Positions 1 to 7,677 of a DNA stretch of 64,000 bases are shown here, piece after piece. The position numbers and the translations under genes are program-made. This stretch comes from G963665925 sp963665925 (lineage in GTDB: Bacteria; Bacillota; Clostridia; Peptostreptococcales; Acidaminobacteraceae). Positions within the stretch are counted from its first letter, which is position 1; each line of letters starts with the position of its first letter. The notes below the pieces were generated by a model, which was not told the origin of the DNA, did not search any database, and was given only the letters and a program-made list of their open reading frames with translations. The stretch is from contig OY762511.1 in the NCBI GenBank assembly GCA_963665925.1, positions 434,001 through 498,000 of the forward strand, in the 5' to 3' direction.

Positions 1-2
1 AT

Positions 3-515
3 TCCTCCGCCAAGGCAGAAATTGAAGCCCTGCTTGGTAAAGGCATCATTGATGAGACTGCATCATTTGATCCTGGCGAAAGCATTACCCGTGAGGAAAT
101 GGCCACCTGGATTGCAAGGTCCTATGGTCTTGAAAATGATGATTCCGAAATGCCTTTTGAAGACGTCGCAGAGGGCAGCGACCACTACAGCGAACTGGCT
201 GCAGCCTATGAGTCCGGCATCATTTCAGGAACCTCAGATACAGCCTTCAACCCAGAAGGCACTGTTACAAAAGAAGAAATGGCTGTCATGCTTGCAAATG
301 CCATGACGCAGTTTGAAGAGAAAAAACTGAATGAAAATTTGGGTGGAGAGCTTGCACAGCTTTCAGATCGTGAACTGATTGAAGACTGGGCAGACGACGA
401 AGTCGCCTTCCTTGGAGAATTGGGTATTCTTGAAGACGAGGATGGCGCACTCAATCCAGATGCAGCAGTAAGCAAAGAACTGGCAGCAAGCATTATTAAA
501 CGAATTTCAGGTTAA
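3..515 (+). CDS. SLH-domain cell-surface protein, C-terminal fragment
   Basis: This is the end of a longer protein; the frame is open to the left edge of the window. Three S-layer homology repeats are visible: a partial one with the GITREEMA-type ending, a second with FEDV...YESGIISG...FNPEGTVTKEEMAVMLA, and a third, more degenerate one ending in IIKRISG. SLH triplets bind pyruvylated secondary cell wall polymer and anchor exoproteins to the Gram-positive wall. The fused N-terminal domain is outside the window, so the enzymatic or structural role is unknown. The repeats are very acidic. A surface location is firm; anything more is not. Confidence 0.85.
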   Translation, partial: SSAKAEIEALLGKGIIDETASFDPGESITREEMATWIARSYGLENDDSEMPFEDVAEGSDHYSELAAAYESGIISGTSDTAFNPEGTVTKEEMAVMLANAMTQFEEKKLNENLGGELAQLSDRELIEDWADDEVAFLGELGILEDEDGALNPDAAVSKELAASIIKRISG

Positions 516-538
516 TGTCTTAAACAGGGGATAAATGT

Positions 539-1831
539 ATGATACCTTTGGACAAATATTTCATAAAACCCGGTAAGCTGAACGAGCTGAAGGCATACAT
601 CCAAAAGAAATACCCTGACATTTCTGAAACAGAACTCAATCAGGTTTATGAGCATGCCATGAAAAGCTTTGTAGACCGACATATAGCACATACACGCAGG
701 GATATTGACAATAATGTCTCTGCGCAGGTGCTTCGTGAATTTTATGCCTCGCAAACGCGGGGCATTCCTATGAAATTCGTTGTTGAAACAACGGTGCGGG
801 AAATCATCAAGACAGATGGACGTCTGAAAGAAGCCTATATGCAGTGCCTTACGGATTGGCTTGAGGAGCATGAGATTGAAGCACAGTCAGTATCGGAGCG
901 GCGCAGTCTCATAAAAAACATTGCTGCAGATGAGTCAAAATCCATCGCTGCTGTCTATGCTCTGCAAAAACTCATTATGTACGAGCAGATGAACCGGCTG
1001 AGAAACAGCGTACGATCTCTGTCAATACCATCCTTTGAAGCCATGCCCGACAAGGCAATTCCTTATGCAGATGAGGACGCCTTCAAGCAAGATATTAGCT
1101 TAGATATGGATATGGAACAGGTGATATTAGACCTGCACAACCGTCTGCTCAAGTGGCTGAACACCATCCGTGTCAAAAACCTTGCACGTAATATGCGCCC
1201 CCTCATGCCTGCAGTCTTTCTGATTGCCGCTTCAATGACTAGTGGTTGGTTTGGGGACACTGCCTTTCAGCATGCCGCACCAAACTTTCAAGTCATTCAA
1301 ACGGAGTACCCCATGTCTGCGTCTCTTGAATGGAAGGTCCTTCAAAATGAATGCCAGACCGTGCATAGGAGTGTTTTAGAGGAGCGTCTGGTCTATCATG
1401 ACCGCAGTTATAATCCCTTCCCCTATTCCGAGCAGAACTGGTCCATTGTCAGGGCGTATTTGAAATCCTACGACTCGCTGATTTCTGAATCACCCTACTT
1501 TGAAGTCATTATTGATGTCGGAATGGAGAAAAACCTTGACCCACGGCTTCTATTCGCCATAATCGGACAGGAGCAGTCCTTTGTCAAAAGAGGCAGCCAA
1601 AGCGCCCAGCGTATTGCCAACAACCCCTTTAACGTCAACCATAGCTGGCAGGTCTACAACACGCAAATACGGGACAGTGCGGAAATCGCCGCCAATACGG
1701 TTCTCAATACCCTGGCAAAAACGCCTTATGACAACCATCCGCTAAAGGCTCTGAATAGAACCTATGCCGAAGACCCGCGCTGGTGGATTGGCGTTGACTA
1801 CTTCTATAATGAAATGCTGGATTTGGAGTGA
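539..1831 (+). CDS. Membrane-anchored glucosaminidase-like (lysozyme superfamily) protein
   Basis: A 430-residue protein. Residues 1-215 are hydrophilic and helical with no recognised domain. One hydrophobic segment follows (about 223-240, LMPAVFLIAASMTSGWFG). The C-terminal 150 residues resemble the endo-beta-N-acetylglucosaminidase (Glucosaminidase) fold: LDPRLLFAIIGQEQSF with the probable catalytic Glu, then NNPFNVNH and a closing ALNRTYAEDPRWWIGVDYFYNEML. This suggests a membrane-tethered peptidoglycan hydrolase. It starts 24 nt after the SLH gene and is probably co-transcribed with it. The fold assignment is by motif only and the substrate is inferred. Confidence 0.65.
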   Translation: MIPLDKYFIKPGKLNELKAYIQKKYPDISETELNQVYEHAMKSFVDRHIAHTRRDIDNNVSAQVLREFYASQTRGIPMKFVVETTVREIIKTDGRLKEAYMQCLTDWLEEHEIEAQSVSERRSLIKNIAADESKSIAAVYALQKLIMYEQMNRLRNSVRSLSIPSFEAMPDKAIPYADEDAFKQDISLDMDMEQVILDLHNRLLKWLNTIRVKNLARNMRPLMPAVFLIAASMTSGWFGDTAFQHAAPNFQVIQTEYPMSASLEWKVLQNECQTVHRSVLEERLVYHDRSYNPFPYSEQNWSIVRAYLKSYDSLISESPYFEVIIDVGMEKNLDPRLLFAIIGQEQSFVKRGSQSAQRIANNPFNVNHSWQVYNTQIRDSAEIAANTVLNTLAKTPYDNHPLKALNRTYAEDPRWWIGVDYFYNEMLDLE

Positions 1832-1837
1832 AAAATC

Positions 1838-1885
1838 AAATCCCACGACAAGCCCGTATTTCAGGCTGTTCGTGGGATTTTCTAT
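1838..1885. terminator. Bidirectional intrinsic terminator
   Basis: A near-perfect stem pairs 1838-1855 with 1864-1880 (AAATCCCACGA... / ...GTGGGATTT), flanked by A-rich and T-rich tails on both sides. It lies between the convergent glucosaminidase-like gene and galE, so it can serve both. Confidence 0.8.
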
Positions 1886-1917
1886 GTTTATCTTCAATTT
1901 GAGTTCTTTATGAATCC

Positions 1918-2928
1918 CTACTTGTATCCTTGAGGATTATTGCTTTGCCAGTTCCATGAATCCTTGCACATCTGCTCAATATCCTTCTCTGTCTTCCAGC
2001 CATAGAGCTCAAGAGCCTTGGACGGGTCCGCATAACATGTTGCGATATCACCGGGACGTCTTGGTGCGATTTCGTAGGCAACCTCTACATCTGTTGCCTT
2101 CTCAAACGCCTTTACCAGGTCAAGCACACTGTAGCCAGTACCTGTACCCAGATTCACCGCTTCAACAGTCTGGTTCTGCATGATGTATTCAAGCGCCGCC
2201 AGATGACCCTTTGCAAGGTCCACAACGTGAATGTAATCTCTTACACCCGTTCCATCATGCGTATCATAATCATTGCCAAAGACACTGAGTTTTTCAAGTT
2301 TTCCAATCGCAACCTGTGTAATATACGGCATGAGATTGTTTGGAATCCCACTTGGGTCCTCCCCAATTCGACCGCTTTCGTGTGCCCCGATGGGGTTGAA
2401 GTACCGCAGAAGAGAAATGCTCCACGTGTCATCTGCGACATGCAAATCTCGCAGAATCTCTTCTATCATCAGCTTTGTTCTGCCGTAAGGATTTGTCGCT
2501 GAGAGCGGAAAATCCTCCTGTATGGGTGTCCTATGCGGATTGCCATAAACGGTTGCAGATGAGCTGAATACCATGCGCTTACACTCATATCTTCTCATCA
2601 CATCACAGAGAACAAGGGTTCCTGAAATATTGTTGTGATAATACGCAATCGGCATACGCACGGACTCGCCTACAGCCTTTAATCCCGCAAAATGAATGAC
2701 TGCATCAATATCATTTTCCTTGAAAATGCCTTCCATAGCTTCCTTGTCAAGAATATCCGCTGTGTAAAGGCGAACCGACTTTCCAGTAATTTCTTCTATG
2801 CGCTGAACAGCCTCTGGCTTGCTGTTTGAAAAGTTATCTGCAATAATTACGGACTTGCCCGCATTTAAAAGCTCCACGCAGGTATGGGAACCTATGTATC
2901 CCGCACCACCTGTAACAAGTATTGACAT
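1918..2928 (-). CDS. galE: UDP-glucose 4-epimerase
   Basis: Interconverts UDP-glucose and UDP-galactose (Leloir pathway and surface polysaccharide supply) in the cytoplasm. It is a 336-residue short-chain dehydrogenase/reductase of the usual GalE length. The N-terminal NAD-binding GGAGYIG motif is at residues 7-13, the SSSATVYG segment is near 123-130, and the catalytic YGRTK (Tyr148, Lys152) follows. The start at 2928 (MSILVTGG) is preferred over an in-frame ATG 18 nt upstream because AAAGGA lies 8 nt before it. It follows tex by 59 nt and could be transcribed with it. It ends at the shared terminator. Confidence 0.95.
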   Translation of the reverse strand: MSILVTGGAGYIGSHTCVELLNAGKSVIIADNFSNSKPEAVQRIEEITGKSVRLYTADILDKEAMEGIFKENDIDAVIHFAGLKAVGESVRMPIAYYHNNISGTLVLCDVMRRYECKRMVFSSSATVYGNPHRTPIQEDFPLSATNPYGRTKLMIEEILRDLHVADDTWSISLLRYFNPIGAHESGRIGEDPSGIPNNLMPYITQVAIGKLEKLSVFGNDYDTHDGTGVRDYIHVVDLAKGHLAALEYIMQNQTVEAVNLGTGTGYSVLDLVKAFEKATDVEVAYEIAPRRPGDIATCYADPSKALELYGWKTEKDIEQMCKDSWNWQSNNPQGYK

Positions 2929-2987
2929 AGACACTGTCCTTTCCATCTAAACTATGCTTATTATGACACACACCATCACTTATGTCC

Positions 2988-5264
2988 TTATAGCCCCTTC
3001 ATGGACAGGGAGACTTTTCCTCTGTTCTTATCGACACCGATGATTTTTACTTGAACGGTATCGCCCACTGCAACCACGTTCATTGGATGCTTGACATACT
3101 TGTCAGACAACTCTGAGATGTGGACAAGTCCGTCATTCTTCACACCGATATCCACAAATGCACCGAAATCAACCACATTTCTTACCGTTCCAGTCAGAAT
3201 CATGCCTTCAGCCAGGTCCTCAAAGGACAGGACATCACTTCTAAAGATAGGCTTTGGCATTTCCTCACGTGGATCTCGACCCGGTTTTTTGATTTCATCG
3301 ATAATATCTCTAAGCGTTGGCAGGCCAACCTCCAGCTCATTTGCCAGTTTTTTAAGGGCCTTGTCGAAACGCTTGGCATTTTGTGCCTTGTCATTTTTCT
3401 TAGGTTTTTTGAGGGCCTTTAGGGCTTCAAAGCCTTTTGCAGAAATACCCAGCTCCCCTGCATCAACTTCTTCTGGAACTGTATCTATAATACGCTGACT
3501 GATATCTGAAAGATTGCCGCCCTGAACGTCTTCAATGCTGTAGCCCAGTTTATTCAGCAGCACCAACGCGATGGCATAGGACTCAGGATGCACAGATGTG
3601 TTGTCCAGCGGATTCGATCCATCCGTAATGCGCAGGAAGCCCGCACACTGCTCAAAGGCCTTTCCGCCAAGTCGTGCGACTTTAAGAAGCTCTTTTCGCT
3701 CAGTGTATTTACCGTTGTCATCTCTGTATTTTACGATGTTCTTTGCAATCGAACCTGAAATACCCGCAACATATTGAAGTAGAGACGGTGTCGCCGTATT
3801 CAGGTCAACACCTACACTGTTTACACAGTCCTCAACAACACCCGTTAGGGTCTCATTGAGCTTTTTCTGGTTCAGGTCATGCTGATACTGTCCGACCCCA
3901 ATGTGCTTCGGATCAATCTTTACAAGCTCTGCCAGTGGGTCCTGAAGTCTTCTGCCTATTGAAATCGCACCCCTAATGGACACGTCAATGTCAGGATATT
4001 CTTCTGTAGCAAGCTTTGATGCAGAGTAAACAGACGCACCCGCTTCAGAGACAATTGTATAGTAGACCTTCTTTTCCACCTGCTTGAGTGTATCTGCTAC
4101 GAACTGCTCAGTTTCACGTGATGCCGTTCCATTTCCGATAGGAATGATATCCACATCATGCTTTTTTATCAGCTGCAGGAGGACCTTTCTCGATTCGTCC
4201 ACCTTGTTCTGTGGCTTGTTAGGATAAATTGTCGCATATTCAAGCAGCTTGCCCGTCCCGTCAAGAACAGCCAGCTTACATCCGGTTCTATAACTCGGGT
4301 CCACTGCCAGAACCTTTACATCTTTAACCGGCGGAATCAGCAGCAGGGGCTTTGTATTCTTGCCAAAGACCTTGATGGCTTCCTCTTCAGCACGTTCTGT
4401 CAATGCAGCACGCATTTCACGCTCTATACTCGGTGAAATGAGGCGCTTGTAGGCATCTTGAACAGACAATTCCACTTGATCTTTAAAAATACTTTTGGAG
4501 TTTGTCACCACAGATTTCATGAGGCGGTCCAGAATGGACTCATCTGGCATGGTCACTTTCACCTTCAGTATTTTTTCCTTTTCACCGCGGTTGATGGCAA
4601 GGATACGGTGGTCCGGTATGCTTTTTATGGCTTCAGAATAGTCGTAGTACTGCTCGTAGACAGACTCCTCGGCATCCTTAGTCGCCTGTGAAACCACCAG
4701 CCCATGGGCCCTTGTCAGGTCCCTGATCCAATCTCTGTACTCCGGATTATCGGATACGATTTCTGCAATGATATCTCGAGCGCCACCGAGTGCGTCTTCT
4801 GGTGTTTCGACTTCCAGGTCTGCATTTACAAACGGCGCAGCCGCCGCTTCCACGGTACCGGACTCAGCCTTTTGCTGAAGAATCAGCTCTGCCAGCGGTT
4901 CAAGACCCCGTTCCTTGGCCTTTGTCGCACGTGTTTGCTTCTTCTGTTTAAAAGGTCTATATAAATCTTCAACTTTCTGAAGGACTGTTGCTGCCTTGAT
5001 TTTCTTCTCTAGCTCAGGCGTAAGCTTTTCCTGTTCTGCAATCAGGCGAATGACCTCTTCCTTGCGGCTCTCCAGATTTCTCAGATACTTAAGTCGTTCA
5101 TCGAATGCACGCAGGATCTCATCGCTCATACCACCCGTTACTTCTTTTCTGTAACGCGCAATAAAGGGAATAGTATTGCCCTCATCAATCAGGGCAAGCG
5201 TTTCTTCAACCTTCTTTGGATTCAAATCCAGTTCTTTTGCCAATTGCTTTATTATCAATTCCAT
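2988..5264 (-). CDS. tex: Tex family S1 RNA-binding transcription accessory protein
   Basis: 758 residues, typical of Tex/YdcI-type proteins, which bind RNA and nucleic-acid duplexes and affect transcription. The visible order is an N-terminal helical Tex domain, a YqgF/RNase H-like core (VLAVDPSYRTGCKLAVLD, then IIPIGNGTASRETE), helix-hairpin-helix elements (NTATPSLLQYVAGISGSIA) and a C-terminal S1 domain at about 690-758 (VRNVVDFGAFVDIGV...GLVHISE). A strong GGAGG ribosome binding site lies 8 nt before the ATG. It has its own promoter in the divergent gap with the diguanylate cyclase gene. Confidence 0.95.
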   Translation of the reverse strand: MELIIKQLAKELDLNPKKVEETLALIDEGNTIPFIARYRKEVTGGMSDEILRAFDERLKYLRNLESRKEEVIRLIAEQEKLTPELEKKIKAATVLQKVEDLYRPFKQKKQTRATKAKERGLEPLAELILQQKAESGTVEAAAAPFVNADLEVETPEDALGGARDIIAEIVSDNPEYRDWIRDLTRAHGLVVSQATKDAEESVYEQYYDYSEAIKSIPDHRILAINRGEKEKILKVKVTMPDESILDRLMKSVVTNSKSIFKDQVELSVQDAYKRLISPSIEREMRAALTERAEEEAIKVFGKNTKPLLLIPPVKDVKVLAVDPSYRTGCKLAVLDGTGKLLEYATIYPNKPQNKVDESRKVLLQLIKKHDVDIIPIGNGTASRETEQFVADTLKQVEKKVYYTIVSEAGASVYSASKLATEEYPDIDVSIRGAISIGRRLQDPLAELVKIDPKHIGVGQYQHDLNQKKLNETLTGVVEDCVNSVGVDLNTATPSLLQYVAGISGSIAKNIVKYRDDNGKYTERKELLKVARLGGKAFEQCAGFLRITDGSNPLDNTSVHPESYAIALVLLNKLGYSIEDVQGGNLSDISQRIIDTVPEEVDAGELGISAKGFEALKALKKPKKNDKAQNAKRFDKALKKLANELEVGLPTLRDIIDEIKKPGRDPREEMPKPIFRSDVLSFEDLAEGMILTGTVRNVVDFGAFVDIGVKNDGLVHISELSDKYVKHPMNVVAVGDTVQVKIIGVDKNRGKVSLSMKGL

Positions 5265-5299
5265 AATACGCCTCCACTTCGTTAAATATTACCTCTATT

Positions 5300-5328
5300 A
5301 TTGTATCCTTCTATTCGCTTTTCTGCAA
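5300..5328 (-). promoter_or_regulatory. Sigma-A-type promoter of tex
   Basis: TTGCAG (-35, 5323-5328) and TACAAT (-10, 5300-5305) are separated by 17 bp on the minus strand, about 30 nt upstream of the tex start. Confidence 0.6.
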
Positions 5329-5350
5329 GAAATGCACAATCGTCAAAAAT

Positions 5351-5379
5351 TTGCATTTTTTTGTTTAAGAACATATAAA
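5351..5379 (+). promoter_or_regulatory. Sigma-A-type promoter of the diguanylate cyclase gene
   Basis: TTGCAT (5351-5356), a 17-bp spacer and TATAAA (5374-5379) on the plus strand, about 75 nt before the start codon and divergent from the tex promoter. Confidence 0.5.
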
Positions 5380-5455
5380 AATGGAAATTTTAAGAGTAAA
5401 TATATAAGATAGCACATATGTGCACATGAATGGGTCAGGATAGAGGATTGATAAA

Positions 5456-6376
5456 ATGGATGGGGAATACAGAGCACTTGTTATGAGCATGCCAACTGCA
5501 TATGCAAAATACCGGTTTGTCTTCAATGAATCGGGCCTTCCTGTCGACAGTATTCTCATTGATCTGAATCCTGCCTACGCCGAGCTTTTTCAGATGAGCC
5601 GCGACGCCCTGATTGGAAAACGAATTTCGGGCATTGTGCCTGTCACACTAAGGGGCAGCAGTACTGCCAGCGATTACAGGAAGCTCCTGAAAAACGATGT
5701 CCCCCTTAAATTTACACGCCATGACGAAAGCAGGGGAAAATACTATCAGATCACTGCATTTCGGCTTAACGAAGATACATTCAGCACCCTGATTGAGGAT
5801 ATCTCCGAGCACGTCTTCAATACACTGAAGCTTATCGACGCCAACTCCCTGCTCATAGAAAGCAATCGAAAGCTCTACAAGGACTCTGTCACAGACAGCC
5901 TGACACAGTTTTACAATCACAATTACATACGTGAAATCCTCAAAGAGGAAATGCGCCTTTCCAGCTATAGAAAACGAGCTCTGAGCATTGCCATGATTGA
6001 TATTGACCATTTCAAGAAAATCAATGATTCCTATGGCCACTTGAGTGGAGACAGCATTCTGGCAAAGTTATCGGACCTTATAAGAACCCATACCCGCAAA
6101 CAGGACCACGTTGGCCGCTATGGCGGTGAAGAGTTTCTTCTTATACTGCCGGGTGCAGATATTTTAACGGCACTCTCCGTTGTAGACCGGTTGAGAAAAT
6201 CCATAGACAACCATGTATTTGTCCTCGACAAGCACAGTCTGTCCTTAACAGTCAGCTGCGGTGTTGCCACGTTTACGGGACAGGACCTCCACCATTTTAT
6301 CGCAGAAGCGGACAAATACCTTTATGAAGCCAAGCGTCTCGGCAGAAACCAGTGTCACTGCATACACAGCAGCTAG
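5456..6376 (+). CDS. PAS-GGDEF diguanylate cyclase
   Basis: Makes cyclic di-GMP from two GTP. Residues 1-125 form a PAS-like sensor (ILIDLNPAYAELFQMSRDALIGKRI). Residues 135-306 form a GGDEF domain with DIDHFKKINDSYGH, the active-site GGEEF at 223-227 and the product-inhibition I-site RKQD at 214-217, five residues before it. All catalytic residues look intact, so it should be active and feedback-regulated. There is no signal peptide or membrane helix, so it is cytoplasmic. The ligand of the PAS domain is unknown. It stands alone between tex and prfB and fits a motile bacterium with other c-di-GMP proteins in this window (HD-GYP at 12.7 kb, GGDEF at 44.5 kb). Confidence 0.92.
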   Translation: MDGEYRALVMSMPTAYAKYRFVFNESGLPVDSILIDLNPAYAELFQMSRDALIGKRISGIVPVTLRGSSTASDYRKLLKNDVPLKFTRHDESRGKYYQITAFRLNEDTFSTLIEDISEHVFNTLKLIDANSLLIESNRKLYKDSVTDSLTQFYNHNYIREILKEEMRLSSYRKRALSIAMIDIDHFKKINDSYGHLSGDSILAKLSDLIRTHTRKQDHVGRYGGEEFLLILPGADILTALSVVDRLRKSIDNHVFVLDKHSLSLTVSCGVATFTGQDLHHFIAEADKYLYEAKRLGRNQCHCIHSS

Positions 6377-6404
6377 GTTAGAGTCTCCACATAAAAACAA
6401 ATAA

Positions 6405-6452
6405 AAACACCTATTTTGAGTAAAAAGTCAAAGTAGGTGTTTCTCTTTTTAG
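6405..6452. terminator. Intrinsic terminator between convergent genes
   Basis: AAACACCTA (about 6406-6414) pairs with TAGGTGTTT (6434-6442) and is followed by a T-run; A-rich sequence on the other side allows use by prfB as well. Confidence 0.8.
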
Positions 6453-6460
6453 CATACTGC

Positions 6461-7583
6461 TTAGACATTGTCTTGTTCTTCTTTAAGAAGCATTTTCAGA
6501 TAGGCATTGATGAAGGTCTGTATTTCTCCATCCATAACAGCCTGGACATTGCCGGTTTCAAAATTGGTTCTATGGTCCTTGACCAGATTATAAGGATGGA
6601 AGACGTAGGATCGAATCTGACTGCCCCAAGCAATTTGGGAATAGTCTCCAGCCAGGTCTTCAACCTTATCCTTCTGCTCCTGAATCTTGAGCTCAATCAG
6701 CTTCGACATGAGCATACGCATGGCTGTCGCACGGTTGCTGATCTGCGACCGCTCATTCTGACACTGTACAATGACGCCCGTTGGAATATGCGTAATACGC
6801 ACTGCGGAGTCCGTTGTATTGATATGCTGACCACCCGCGCCAGATGCTCTGTAAGTATCGATTTTCAAATCACTTGGATTCAGGTCAACTTCAACATCTT
6901 CATCCAGTTCCGGCATGACGTCCACGGATGTGAAGCTCGTATGTCTTTTGCCCGAAGAATCAAAAGGAGAAATTCTGACAATGCGGTGCACGCCTTTTTC
7001 TGATTTTAAATAACCATAGGCGTTAATTCCGCGGATTGCCATGGAAACGTTCTTGATCCCCGCTTCCGTATCCTTAAGAATGTCGAGTATTTCCACCTCA
7101 AAGCCACTGTGGGCAGCCCAGCGGTTGTACATTCTGAAGAGCATTTCTGCCCAGTCCTGGGCATCGAGTCCGCCAGCACCGGCATTAATGGAAAGAATGG
7201 CATTGTTTCCATCGTACTCTCCTGAAAGAAGCGTCTGGAGCGTCATGTGCTCAATACTTTCACTCAGCTTGTCAATTCCGCTTTCAGCCTCTTTTTCAAT
7301 GGAGTCGTCCTCATCTTCAAGGGCCATATCAATCAAGAGCTGAAGCTCTTCAAATGCCGTTTCCATAGCTTCAAAGTCCTCAAGCTTGGACTTGATTGCT
7401 TTGGCTTTTCTAAGCGTCTTTTTCGCGCCTGCCTGGTCGTCCCAGAAATCAGGCTCTGTCATGAGCATTTCTAATTCCTCATGCTCCTTTTCCATGCTAT
7501 CGATGTCAAAGTGAACCCCTCAGTTCGGTAAGGGACGCTTCGATGCTTTTTAACTCGTTCATACACTTTTCAAGCTTTAACAC
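6461..7583 (-). CDS. prfB: Peptide chain release factor 2 with programmed +1 frameshift
   Basis: RF2 releases peptides at UGA and UAA codons. The main frame (up to 7495) has the GGQ tryptophan-adjacent loop RASGAGGQHINTTDSAVR and the usual C-terminus. The N-terminus is in a different frame. Starting at GTG 7583 (AGAGG ribosome binding site 8 nt before it) it reads ...SLTELRGSL and meets an in-frame TGA at 7506-7508. The slippery CTT-TGA-C at 7505-7511 is preceded by the internal Shine-Dalgarno-like AGGGG (7516-7520), the classical RF2 autoregulatory signal. After a +1 shift the protein continues D-I-D-S-M-E-K. The span of 1123 nt (3n+1) fits this exactly. An alternative start is ATG 7562. It lies downstream of secA, as in Bacillus. 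Confidence 0.95.
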
Positions 7584-7677
7584 ATCACACACCTCTTTTC
7601 ATATTTTTATGAAGAATGCTGGACCATAACAGCCCAGCATCCCAAATAGTCCTAACACAGACTATCTTAAACTGTTT

